Origin: Paracoccaceae bacterium
GTDB lineage: Bacteria; Pseudomonadota; Alphaproteobacteria; Rhodobacterales; Rhodobacteraceae
Length of the DNA stretch: 8,661 bases
Assembly: GCA_023134935.1 (NCBI GenBank)
Contig: JAGLUD010000494.1
Span: 1 to 8,661 of the forward strand
Reading direction: 5' to 3'
The position numbers and the translations under genes were made by a program. The notes beneath the pieces are model-generated. The model was not told the origin of the DNA. It worked only from the letters and a program-made list of their open reading frames with translations, and ran no database searches. Positions 1 to 6,278 of the stretch are shown in pieces; positions within the stretch are counted from its first letter, which is position 1; each line of letters begins with the position of its first letter.

Positions 1-143
1 TGCAGTACGATGTTAACGTCTGGCACCACCCGCTGTTGGTGCTGGGTGGCGCGCAAGACTTCCTGATCGTGGATCGGGCAGGGGATGGCAACAATCTTGA
101 GGAGGTGTTTTTCGACGCCCCCCGTGGATTGGCATTCAGCTAG
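1..143 (+). CDS. allA: Ureidoglycolate lyase AllA, C-terminal end (partial)
   Basis: The frame beginning at base 3 gives the last 46 residues of a protein and ends in TAG at 141-143; the 5' part lies outside the window. The visible piece contains [10 protein letters not shown] followed by DFLIVDR and NLEE, the C-terminal cupin segment typical of AllA. AllA splits (S)-ureidoglycolate into glyoxylate and urea in allantoin degradation, and is cytoplasmic. The gene converges on the aminotransferase gene, and their ends overlap by 8 bases. A neighbour that consumes glyoxylate fits a purine catabolic locus. The assignment rests on a short fragment but the motif string is distinctive. Confidence 0.85.
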   Translation, partial: QYDVNVWHHPLLVLGGAQDFLIVDRAGDGNNLEEVFFDAPRGLAFS

Positions 144-1320
144 ACAAAACTCGGCCTGCGGCAGCGATTGCACCGCCGCCGTGGGGGATTTGCAAGGCGC
201 TTAAGCCCGCTTCGATCGTAGAGAATGCACCTAACAACATCACAGGATTCATATGCCCCATGTGTCCGATGCGGAAAATCTGGTGGGGTTCGTAATCGCC
301 AAACCCGATGCCAACACCCAGAACCAGTCCGGCAGTATCCTGACACCAGCGGTGCAACGGGGTTAGGTCTACGGTATCGGAAACCACGGTCGTAACCGCG
401 CTGGATCGATCTGCGATATTGCTGACGTTGCACCGAATTGCACCAGCCTCGGCCCATTTGTCGACTGCAGCCCAGACGGCTTGTGCTTGTTTTGTATGAC
501 GCGCCCAGACATTTTCGAGCCCTTCTTCATCAACGAGCATCGTTAACGCTTCGTCCAATCCAAACAGGTGATGCGTTGGTGGAGTGCCGTTGAAGCGCAT
601 ATAAAACCGCTCGGGATTAGTCCTTGGTCCCCAATCCCAGTAAGGCGAAGTTTTCTTTGTGTTTTCAGACACCTGTTCCGCTTTAGCATTGTGAAATGTA
701 AAAGCCACACCTGGGGGAACCATGATCCCTTTTTGGCATCCGGCAACCATGACATCAACGCCCCAAGCGTCCATCTCGAAGGGTTCGCACGCAAGCGATG
801 CGATGCAATCCACCATCAACAAGGCATGGTGCCCCGTGTCATCGATCGCTTCACGTAGCGCTGCGATGTCGTTGGTAATAGACGAGGATGTATCCGTGTG
901 CGTGGCAAGCACCGCTTTAATTTCACCAGTATCAGCCCGAAGTGTGTCAGCCACCTTGGTAGCGTCGAAACTACAGGAGGTCCCGAAATCAACAAGCTCT
1001 ACCTCGATCCCCATCGTGGTTGCGACATTTGCCCAACCGTTACCGAAAATTCCGGTGGCGAGGCACAATACCTTGTCGCCAGCCTGAAGGACGTTATGCA
1101 ACGCGGCCTCCCAAACACCGTGACCATTGCTGATGTAGATCGTCGGGTCGCCCTTCGTGCCGGCAACCTTGCGCAAGTTTTCCAGAATGCGGTCGGTCGT
1201 TTCGATTAAGTCACCCTCATAGATATTAGGTGCGGCGCGGTGCATGGCGTTTAGTACACGGTCAGGTATGACCGAGGGGCCGGGGGTCATAAACAGGTCG
1301 CGACCTTGGGAAAGACTCAT
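136..1320 (-). CDS. PLP-dependent class V aminotransferase, glyoxylate aminotransferase family
   Basis: A 394-residue fold-type I aminotransferase of the alanine/serine-glyoxylate and (S)-ureidoglycine-glyoxylate aminotransferase group. Residues seen: TPGP at 12-15 near the N-terminus, [10 protein letters not shown] at 65-74 in the cofactor phosphate region, Asp171 in MVDCIAS as the pyridine-nitrogen partner, Lys197 in [11 protein letters not shown] as the PLP Schiff-base lysine, and Arg350 in FRIGHMG as the substrate carboxylate binder. The frame stays open 27 codons further upstream, but ATG at 1318-1320 has AAGGA 8 bases before it and the protein then begins just ahead of the conserved TPGP, so this start is preferred. 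The neighbour allA makes glyoxylate, so the enzyme could be a PucG-like ureidoglycine-glyoxylate aminotransferase giving oxalurate and glycine. An alanine- or serine-glyoxylate role is the alternative. The family is secure; the amino donor is inferred. Confidence 0.88.
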   Translation of the reverse strand: MSLSQGRDLFMTPGPSVIPDRVLNAMHRAAPNIYEGDLIETTDRILENLRKVAGTKGDPTIYISNGHGVWEAALHNVLQAGDKVLCLATGIFGNGWANVATTMGIEVELVDFGTSCSFDATKVADTLRADTGEIKAVLATHTDTSSSITNDIAALREAIDDTGHHALLMVDCIASLACEPFEMDAWGVDVMVAGCQKGIMVPPGVAFTFHNAKAEQVSENTKKTSPYWDWGPRTNPERFYMRFNGTPPTHHLFGLDEALTMLVDEEGLENVWARHTKQAQAVWAAVDKWAEAGAIRCNVSNIADRSSAVTTVVSDTVDLTPLHRWCQDTAGLVLGVGIGFGDYEPHQIFRIGHMGHMNPVMLLGAFSTIEAGLSALQIPHGGGAIAAAGRVLSS

Positions 1321-1328
1321 TGCTTGTA

Positions 1329-1333
1329 TCCTT
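1329..1333 (-). promoter_or_regulatory. Ribosome binding site of the aminotransferase gene
   Basis: On the minus strand AAGGA lies 8 bases before ATG at 1318-1320. It decides the start, because the longer in-frame start at 1401 would add 27 residues that are not part of the conserved family core. Confidence 0.75.
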
Positions 1334-1467
1334 GATAAATATGACGGAAGAATAACCGGAGTTTTCGGAATGGAAACTGGCAAAATCAAGAAAAACTGCA
1401 TAATGTACGCAACGTCCTATTGAGGCGAAGCGCAGCAGTATTTAGTTTATGACCCAACTGAATGACC

Positions 1468-1472
1468 GGAGA
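1468..1472 (+). promoter_or_regulatory. Ribosome binding site of the ABC exporter gene
   Basis: GGAGA lies 7 bases before ATG at 1480. The earlier in-frame ATG at 1462 has no purine-rich sequence before it, so the later start is chosen. The 159-base gap 1321-1479 must hold promoters for both divergent genes. Only weak sigma70-like hexamers are visible there, and none is good enough to call. Confidence 0.75.
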
Positions 1473-1479
1473 ATCTCAT

Positions 1480-3225
1480 ATGCAGCCCAAAGACAACTCC
1501 GCTGACGCTGGCTATCGCCGCTTATGGCGCGACTGGCTTTCGGAATATCGCGGGCTGATTTTTGCAAGCTTCGGCTTCATGGTTATCACGGCGATTGCTT
1601 CCGCCGCTTATGCAAAAATCATCCAGGTGATTATTACCGCTTATGAAACAGCCGACACCTCTGTGATTTACTGGGGTCCTATCGGGATTTTGTTGATCGC
1701 GTTTTCCAAAGGTTTTAGCGTTTATTTCCAACTTGTTGCCAGTAATACAGCGTTATTCCGCTTTGAGGCGAAGTTAAAGCAGGTGATGTATTCCAGCCTT
1801 ATCCATGCTGATTTGTCCCGCCTTCAAGGTGAAACACCAGCGGCGCTGGCAGCCCGGTTCTCTGCCGATAGCGATCTGCTGCGGACTTCGGTGCAAGCAC
1901 TGTTGGTGGCTGTATCTAGTGTGATGGTAGTTATCGCTGCAATTGCCGTGATGCTTTCGATCAATTGGCAAATCACGTTGATATTATTGCTCGTATTCTC
2001 GTTAGCAATCCTGCCTGTAAATTCTATCGGCACAAAAATTCGTAATATTTCAAAGGGAACGCAAGAACAGCTTTCCGGGATGAACTCCGAAATTGTCGAG
2101 GGGCTCTCTAGCATCCGAATGGCCCGCACCTATCAACTTGAGGACCATTTGAACAAAACTGCATCTGGTACCTTCAGCAAAATTGAATTTCTTCGCATTA
2201 AGGACATGAAGTGGAAGGGTCGGTTGTCGCCACTTGTTGAAATTTTAAGTGGCGCGGCTGTGGCGGCTTTACTGTTCGCGGTGTCTTGGGGGATTGCACG
2301 AGGCACAATAACCGTCGCGGACTTTATGGGGCTGCTGACAGGTGTAGGCGTGCTTTCTCAACCGGCAAGGTCACTTGGCTCGACGTTCGCGTCTGCAGCG
2401 CAGGGTCGGGTCGCGTTGGACAGGATATTCCCGATCCTCGACGCTCGAAACGAAATCGTCGATAAAGCAGATGCCAAGACTATTGAAGGCGCCAAAGGGT
2501 TGGTTCAATTCGAGGGTGTCGAATTTGTTTACCCGAACGGCTTTGCCGCATTAAGAAAACTTACGCTAGATGTGCCTGCTGGATCAAAAGTGGCGCTTGT
2601 CGGGCGGTCGGGGGCTGGAAAGTCCACCGTTTTTAACCTAATTCCTCGCTTGTTCGATCCAACGAGTGGTCGGGTATTGATTGACGGCGTGGATATTCGA
2701 GATATCTCGATCAAGTCATTGCGGCGTCAAATTGCCGTTGTAAGCCAGGATGCGGTTATGCTGTCAGGCACGGTACGTGCGAATATTGGGTTTGGGCGCC
2801 TAGATGCTGACAATGCCGAAATCGAAGGCGCGGCCAAATCTGCGGCTGCTGATGGGTTTATTCGTCAGCTACCCGATGGATACGATACGGCCGTTAGCTT
2901 TGCCGGTAGCCATTTCTCTGGTGGAGAAAAGCAGCGCTTGTCGATTGCCCGCGCGATCCTGCGTGATGCACCGATACTGCTGTTAGATGAGCCAACTTCA
3001 GCACTCGACGCCGAATCTGAAGCAGCGATCAAGACTGCGCTCGACAAACTGGCCAAAGGACGGACAACTTTTATCATTGCGCATCGGCTGTCTACGATTT
3101 TGGATGCGGATATGATTGTGGTCATGGATCAAGGTAGCGTCGTAGAAACCGGGACACATGAAGAACTGCTGGCGAACGAGGGGCTTTACGCCGAACTTTA
3201 CCGTCTGCAATTCGCTCACGTTTAA
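1480..3225 (+). CDS. ABC exporter half-transporter (fused membrane and ATPase domains)
   Basis: A 581-residue type IV (MsbA-like) exporter, expected to work as a homodimer in the inner membrane. Six hydrophobic segments lie roughly at 25-44, 62-84, 140-159, 165-184, 252-273 and 279-296. The C-terminal nucleotide-binding domain carries Walker A GRSGAGKST (375-383), Q-loop Gln423, signature FSGGE (479-483, for the usual LSGGQ), Walker B ILLLDE (499-504), D-loop SALD (507-510) and switch His535 in IIAHRLST. All catalytic positions are present, so it should be active. Length is normal for a half-transporter. The substrate cannot be read from sequence; lipid, drug or peptide export are all possible. 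It appears to be transcribed alone, diverging from the aminotransferase gene and converging on the glycosyltransferase gene with a 4-base overlap. Confidence 0.93.
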   Translation: MQPKDNSADAGYRRLWRDWLSEYRGLIFASFGFMVITAIASAAYAKIIQVIITAYETADTSVIYWGPIGILLIAFSKGFSVYFQLVASNTALFRFEAKLKQVMYSSLIHADLSRLQGETPAALAARFSADSDLLRTSVQALLVAVSSVMVVIAAIAVMLSINWQITLILLLVFSLAILPVNSIGTKIRNISKGTQEQLSGMNSEIVEGLSSIRMARTYQLEDHLNKTASGTFSKIEFLRIKDMKWKGRLSPLVEILSGAAVAALLFAVSWGIARGTITVADFMGLLTGVGVLSQPARSLGSTFASAAQGRVALDRIFPILDARNEIVDKADAKTIEGAKGLVQFEGVEFVYPNGFAALRKLTLDVPAGSKVALVGRSGAGKSTVFNLIPRLFDPTSGRVLIDGVDIRDISIKSLRRQIAVVSQDAVMLSGTVRANIGFGRLDADNAEIEGAAKSAAADGFIRQLPDGYDTAVSFAGSHFSGGEKQRLSIARAILRDAPILLLDEPTSALDAESEAAIKTALDKLAKGRTTFIIAHRLSTILDADMIVVMDQGSVVETGTHEELLANEGLYAELYRLQFAHV

Positions 3226-3902
3226 CGATAATACTTGGTGGCCAGTTTATTCGGGTCCGTGCCGGCAAAATATCGGAACAACACGCCAAAGTTAATAAAA
3301 GATCGCTTCATCCATCCGTCTCGACGGTATTTATCGGCGCTGGTCTCGATGTTCGCGGGCAGGACTGTTAACTTGCCGCGAAGCTTTTTTGCAATCGCCA
3401 CGTCCTCCATTAACGGGATATCGGGAAAGCCGCCGACGCGTTTATATAGACGTTGGCTGATCAGTAAACCTTGGTCACCATAAGGCAGCCCAAACCAGCG
3501 GGATCGAAAGTTGGCCCATCTGGCAACAGTCCTGGCTGGGAATGTGCTCTCGTCAAACTGCAACTTGAAATATGCGGCTTGTTCAGGATTTGACAGGTTT
3601 CGGATAACTGCATCTTGCCAATCGCGGCCCAACACGCTGTCGCAATGCAGGAACAACAACCAATCGCCACGGGCAACCCGTGCGGCGGCCGCCATTTGAT
3701 TTCCACGTCCGGTTGGGGTGGGAAGGAATGTTACGCCGACTTCCTGTGCGATTTGTTCCGTATCGTCACTTGATCCACCGTCTGCGAAAATAACTTCGGT
3801 CAGTAGACCGTCCATGATGCCCTCGCCCAATGCGCCTAGGCAGCGTTGTAGCTTTGGCGCGGAATTTAGGGTTGGGATGATGACTGATATGGGGGCGGCC
3901 AT
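3222..3902 (-). CDS. Family 2 glycosyltransferase, TIGR04283-like
   Basis: A 226-residue GT-A fold glycosyltransferase. Visible are the N-terminal nucleotide-sugar strand ISVIIPTLN (5-13), FADGGSSDDT (39-48), GRGNQMAAAA (65-74), the metal-site segment FLHCDS (84-89), GLPYGDQGLLI (138-148) and VGGFPDIPLMEDV (156-168). The GRG-Q-M, LH-D, YGDQG and PLMED pattern matches the small TIGR04283 group whose members often sit beside cofactor or selenodomain genes. Donor and acceptor are unknown. There is no signal peptide or membrane helix, so it is probably cytoplasmic. The frame extends 22 codons upstream, but the family core starts at MAAPISVIIP. The ribosome site for this ATG (GAAAG, 6 bases away) is weak, so ATG at 3941 remains possible. 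It diverges from ygfZ and converges on the exporter gene. Confidence 0.85.
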   Translation of the reverse strand: MAAPISVIIPTLNSAPKLQRCLGALGEGIMDGLLTEVIFADGGSSDDTEQIAQEVGVTFLPTPTGRGNQMAAAARVARGDWLLFLHCDSVLGRDWQDAVIRNLSNPEQAAYFKLQFDESTFPARTVARWANFRSRWFGLPYGDQGLLISQRLYKRVGGFPDIPLMEDVAIAKKLRGKLTVLPANIETSADKYRRDGWMKRSFINFGVLFRYFAGTDPNKLATKYYR

Positions 3903-3981
3903 TTTGGCTTTCAGAATTTCGCTATTACGGGTGTGAAACATGCGTGCGATGCCTATATATACCCCCAAAGAGGAGATTAAT
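3903..3981. promoter_or_regulatory. Divergent promoter region, glycosyltransferase / ygfZ
   Basis: This 79-base gap must drive both genes. An AT-rich run TATATATA at 3954-3961 is the only obvious -10-like sequence. For ygfZ, GTGAAA at 3933-3938 lies 17 bases before TATATA at 3956-3961 (each 4 of 6 to the sigma70 consensus), which would give a leader of only about 14 bases. The run is self-complementary, so it could also serve the leftward gene. This is a pattern-based guess. Confidence 0.4.
3971..3975 (+). promoter_or_regulatory. Ribosome binding site of ygfZ
   Basis: AGGAG, 6 bases before ATG at 3982. It is the best-placed site in the region and fixes the ygfZ start 14 codons inside the longest open frame, which begins at 3940. 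Confidence 0.8.
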
Positions 3982-4743
3982 ATGACAAACGGTTTCTATA
4001 ATGCAGATCGCACGGTGTTGCGGATTGCCGGCGCAGACCACGTATCGTTTTTGGAGGGGTTGGTCAGCAACTCCGTCGCGCGGGTCGCCGAAGGGCCGGT
4101 TTATGCCGCGATGCTTAGCCCGCAGGGGAAGTATCTTTTCGATTTCATCATGAGTTCGGGTGAGAACTCCATATTACTGGACGTGTGCGCCGATCGTGCA
4201 GCAGCACTGGCGCAACGGTTGACGATGTATCGGTTGCGGGCTGATGTGGAGATTACAGATACAGGGCTGGCTGTTCTACAAGGGTTCGATGAGATGCCTG
4301 AAGGTGCGTTTATGGACCCGCGTAGTGATGCGCTTGGCTGGCGGATGTATGGGGATGGTTGTGGAATTCCGGAACTGGACCGTGCCGCATGGGATGCGCT
4401 GCGTGTGGCAAATGAAATACCCGAGACAGGTGTGGAGCTGCTGCCAGATGATACTTACATCCTAGAAAACGGATTCGAACGTTTGAACGGCGTCGATTTT
4501 CGCAAAGGATGTTATGTGGGCCAAGAAGTGACCGCCCGCATGAAGCATAAAACAGAGCTTAAGAAGGGGTTGGTCAGCGTTTCTGTTGACGGTGAAGCCG
4601 ATGCAGGTACGCCGATCACTACAGATGGCAAACCTGCCGGAACCCTGCACACCGTTTCCGGTGGTCAGGGTTTGGCATATTTGCGGTTTGATCGTGCTAA
4701 CGGTGAAATGCTCGCTGGTACAGCGGTGATCTGCCGAAATTAG
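3982..4743 (+). CDS. ygfZ: Folate-binding protein YgfZ (GcvT/CAF17-like)
   Basis: A 253-residue protein of the YgfZ/COG0354 family, related in fold to the aminomethyltransferase GcvT. The hallmark KGCYVGQE is at 175-182, with Cys177 the conserved cysteine needed for function in E. coli YgfZ. The N-terminal half has LEGLVSNSV (24-32) and the SPQGKYLFDF stretch (46-55), which are also typical. In E. coli the protein, with tetrahydrofolate, supports assembly or repair of certain iron-sulfur enzymes such as MiaB; the eukaryotic counterpart is Iba57/CAF17. It is cytoplasmic and somewhat shorter than the E. coli protein, as is usual in alphaproteobacteria. It diverges from the glycosyltransferase gene, and its TAG overlaps the suhB stop by 4 bases. 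Confidence 0.93.
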   Translation: MTNGFYNADRTVLRIAGADHVSFLEGLVSNSVARVAEGPVYAAMLSPQGKYLFDFIMSSGENSILLDVCADRAAALAQRLTMYRLRADVEITDTGLAVLQGFDEMPEGAFMDPRSDALGWRMYGDGCGIPELDRAAWDALRVANEIPETGVELLPDDTYILENGFERLNGVDFRKGCYVGQEVTARMKHKTELKKGLVSVSVDGEADAGTPITTDGKPAGTLHTVSGGQGLAYLRFDRANGEMLAGTAVICRN

Positions 4744-5531
4744 TCGTTACGGATCAGTTTTGCAAAACGGTTAAAGATAGGTTCGTTGGCTGTGAGGACT
4801 TCCCCGGAAACAAGCGGGTTTTCATCAGATTTAATGCTCTCGACAATACCACCAGATTCTTTAACCAATAGGAGTCCAGCTGCCATATCCCAAGAATTCA
4901 ACTTCCGTTCCCAAAAACCGTCGTAACGACCTGCGGCCACATACGCTAGATCAAGGGCTGCAGCGCCCCACCGGCGAACACCGGCGCAACCTGGCAACAC
5001 ACGCGCCAGATCTTGTATCGACTCGGGTAGATCTGCGCGCCCGCCAAAAGGCAAGCCAGTTGCAAACACACATTCGATCATTTCGTGGCGGGCTGAAACG
5101 CGCATACGGCGGTCATTGAGCCATGCGCCTTCGCCTTTTTCAGCGGTAAACATTTCGTCTTTAACTGGATCATAAACCACGCCGGCTACAATCTCGCCAC
5201 GGTGCTCAAGTGCAATCGAGACAGCCCAATGCGGCATCCCGTGCAGGAAGTTCGTTGTGCCATCCAGCGGGTCAACGATCCAACGGCGGGTTGGATCTTC
5301 GCCGAATGTTTCTTCGGATTCTTCACCAAGAAAACCGTAGTTAGGGCGTGCTTCTGTCAATTGCTCACGAATGGTTTCTTCGGCTGTAGTGTCCGCTTTG
5401 GACACAAAATCGCCAGGCCCTTTGGTGGAAACCTGAAGGTTCTCCACTTCCTTAAAATCGCGCAGCAGTTTGCGACCGGCGATGCGGGCCGCTTTGACCA
5501 TGATGTTCATATTGGCAGAGGCGTTATACAT
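4740..5531 (-). CDS. suhB: Inositol-1-monophosphatase family protein SuhB
   Basis: A 263-residue Mg-dependent phosphatase, close to the usual length (about 267 in E. coli). Metal-site motifs are complete: GEES with Glu70, WIVDPLDGTTNF at 84-95 with Asp87 and Asp90, and WDMAAG at 214-219 with Asp215. It would hydrolyse inositol-1-phosphate or related sugar phosphates. In E. coli SuhB also acts with Nus factors in ribosomal RNA transcription, but whether this one does is unknown. The frame runs upstream to a TTG at 5558. ATG at 5529-5531 is preferred because the family N-terminus (SANMNIMVKAARIAG) follows directly; the ribosome site (GAAAG, 9 bases away) is weak. It lies 48 bases after efp on the same strand, so the two are probably co-transcribed. 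Confidence 0.92.
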   Translation of the reverse strand: MYNASANMNIMVKAARIAGRKLLRDFKEVENLQVSTKGPGDFVSKADTTAEETIREQLTEARPNYGFLGEESEETFGEDPTRRWIVDPLDGTTNFLHGMPHWAVSIALEHRGEIVAGVVYDPVKDEMFTAEKGEGAWLNDRRMRVSARHEMIECVFATGLPFGGRADLPESIQDLARVLPGCAGVRRWGAAALDLAYVAAGRYDGFWERKLNSWDMAAGLLLVKESGGIVESIKSDENPLVSGEVLTANEPIFNRFAKLIRND

Positions 5532-5551
5532 GTGTTTGGCTTTCAAGAGGT

Positions 5552-5565
5552 GCGGCAAGCGCCGC
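5552..5565 (-). other. Short GC-rich hairpin in the efp-suhB gap
   Basis: On the minus strand GCGGC-GCTT-GCCGC forms a perfect 5-base-pair stem with a 4-base loop. It starts 14 bases after the efp stop and ends 20 bases before the suhB start. No run of T follows it, so it is not a normal terminator. It might stabilise the efp message end or modulate suhB translation; it could also be chance. Confidence 0.35.
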
Positions 5566-5579
5566 CGGATAAAATGCGA

Positions 5580-6143
5580 TCAGGCGCGTTCTACATATTC
5601 CATAGTTTCGGTCGAAACCACGATTGCTTCACCTTCACCAACGAATGGCGGGATCATGACGCGTACGCCGTTATCCAGGATGGCAGGCTTAAAGCTGTTA
5701 GCGGCAGTTTGGCCTTTCACGGCAGGCTCTGTTTCTGTGATCGTACAAGTGACACGTTGGGGTAGGGCTGCACTTAGGGCTTCGTCGTCGTAGTATTCGA
5801 TTTGAATTGTCATGCTGTCCTGCAAAAACGGACGACGATCACCAAGGATGTCGGCAGGCAGTTCAATCTGTTCGTAAGATTCGGTGTCCATGAACACCAG
5901 CATGCCGTCATTTTCGTACAAGAACTGCTGGGTCTTCTGCTCCAAACGTACCTTTTCCACCTTGTCCGCAGCGCGGAAACGCTCGTTCAATTTGGAACCA
6001 TTGCGAAGGTTCTTCATCTCCACCTGTGCAAATGCGCCACCTTTACCTGGCTTTACATGGCTGACTTTAACGGCGACCCATAGGCCTTCGTTATGTTCCA
6101 GAATGTAGCCGGGGCGGATTTCGTTACCGTGGATTTTTGGCAT
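5580..6143 (-). CDS. efp: Translation elongation factor P
   Basis: A 187-residue EF-P, the standard length. It enters stalled ribosomes and promotes peptide bond formation at consecutive prolines. The N-terminal KOW-like domain starts [11 protein letters not shown] and carries the tip loop VKPGKGGAF at 30-38. Lys34 is the residue that is beta-lysylated by EpmA in bacteria with the KPGKG type of loop. The two OB-fold domains follow, with the conserved segment [18 protein letters not shown] near the C-terminus. An in-frame ATG at 6158 would add 5 residues; ATG at 6141-6143 gives the canonical MPKI start and has GAGAA a few bases upstream. No modification enzyme gene is in the window. suhB follows on the same strand. 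Confidence 0.97.
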   Translation of the reverse strand: MPKIHGNEIRPGYILEHNEGLWVAVKVSHVKPGKGGAFAQVEMKNLRNGSKLNERFRAADKVEKVRLEQKTQQFLYENDGMLVFMDTESYEQIELPADILGDRRPFLQDSMTIQIEYYDDEALSAALPQRVTCTITETEPAVKGQTAANSFKPAILDNGVRVMIPPFVGEGEAIVVSTETMEYVERA

Positions 6144-6159
6144 GGGGCGTTCTCGCATA

Positions 6160-6188
6160 ATAATTCATGTATGGCGCTCTATAATTCA
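6160..6188. repeat. Direct repeat ATAATTCA, 21-base spacing
   Basis: ATAATTCA occurs at 6160-6167 and again at 6181-6188. The starts are 21 bases apart, two helical turns. The right copy overlaps the -10 element of the proposed efp promoter and the left copy falls in its leader. The spacing fits two same-face contacts of a DNA-binding protein, but the repeat is short and AT-rich, and chance is possible. Confidence 0.4.
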
Positions 6189-6206
6189 CCAAAGAGGGGC
6201 TTGCAA
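6178..6206 (-). promoter_or_regulatory. Likely sigma70-type promoter of efp
   Basis: On the minus strand TTGCAA (6201-6206) is followed after exactly 17 bases by TATAGA (6178-6183). Each hexamer matches the consensus at 4 of 6 positions. Transcription would start near 6171 and give a leader of about 27 bases before the efp ATG. No comparably good promoter is visible for soxB in the same 135-base gap. Confidence 0.55.
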
Positions 6207-6265
6207 GGTCGTGGTTTTGGACTAGCGTATCTGAATATCGGCAACTAAGATTCGTGTGAACGCAT

Positions 6266-6270
6266 AAGGA
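6266..6270 (+). promoter_or_regulatory. Ribosome binding site of soxB, supporting a GTG start
   Basis: AAGGA lies 8 bases before GTG at 6279. With the conserved SoxB N-terminus right after it, this supports GTG rather than a downstream ATG as the start. Confidence 0.75.
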
Positions 6271-6278
6271 CTATCTAC

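Noticed and set aside
150..185. Possible terminator hairpin for the aminotransferase (GCGGC/GCCGC stem)
   Set aside because: The stem lies inside the coding sequence (GGGAIAAAG region), has a 12-base loop and lacks a T-run after it.
136..1320. Identification as BhcA, the aspartate-glyoxylate aminotransferase of the beta-hydroxyaspartate cycle
   Set aside because: The N-terminal sequence differs from what I recall of BhcA, and no bhcB, bhcC or bhcD gene is adjacent; the neighbour is allA.
1321..1479. Sigma70 promoters for the aminotransferase and exporter genes
   Set aside because: Several hexamer pairs can be forced (for example TTGAGG and TAGTTT 17 bases apart at 1420-1448), but none matches well enough in both boxes to be called.
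5202..5765. Open frame of 187 codons on the plus strand
   Set aside because: It lies antisense across suhB and the end of efp, both certain genes, and its translation resembles no known family; it is a shadow frame.
6207..6278. Glycine riboswitch or other structured leader before soxB
   Set aside because: The leader is short and I see neither tandem aptamer features nor a strong stem; only trivial 3-base stems are present.
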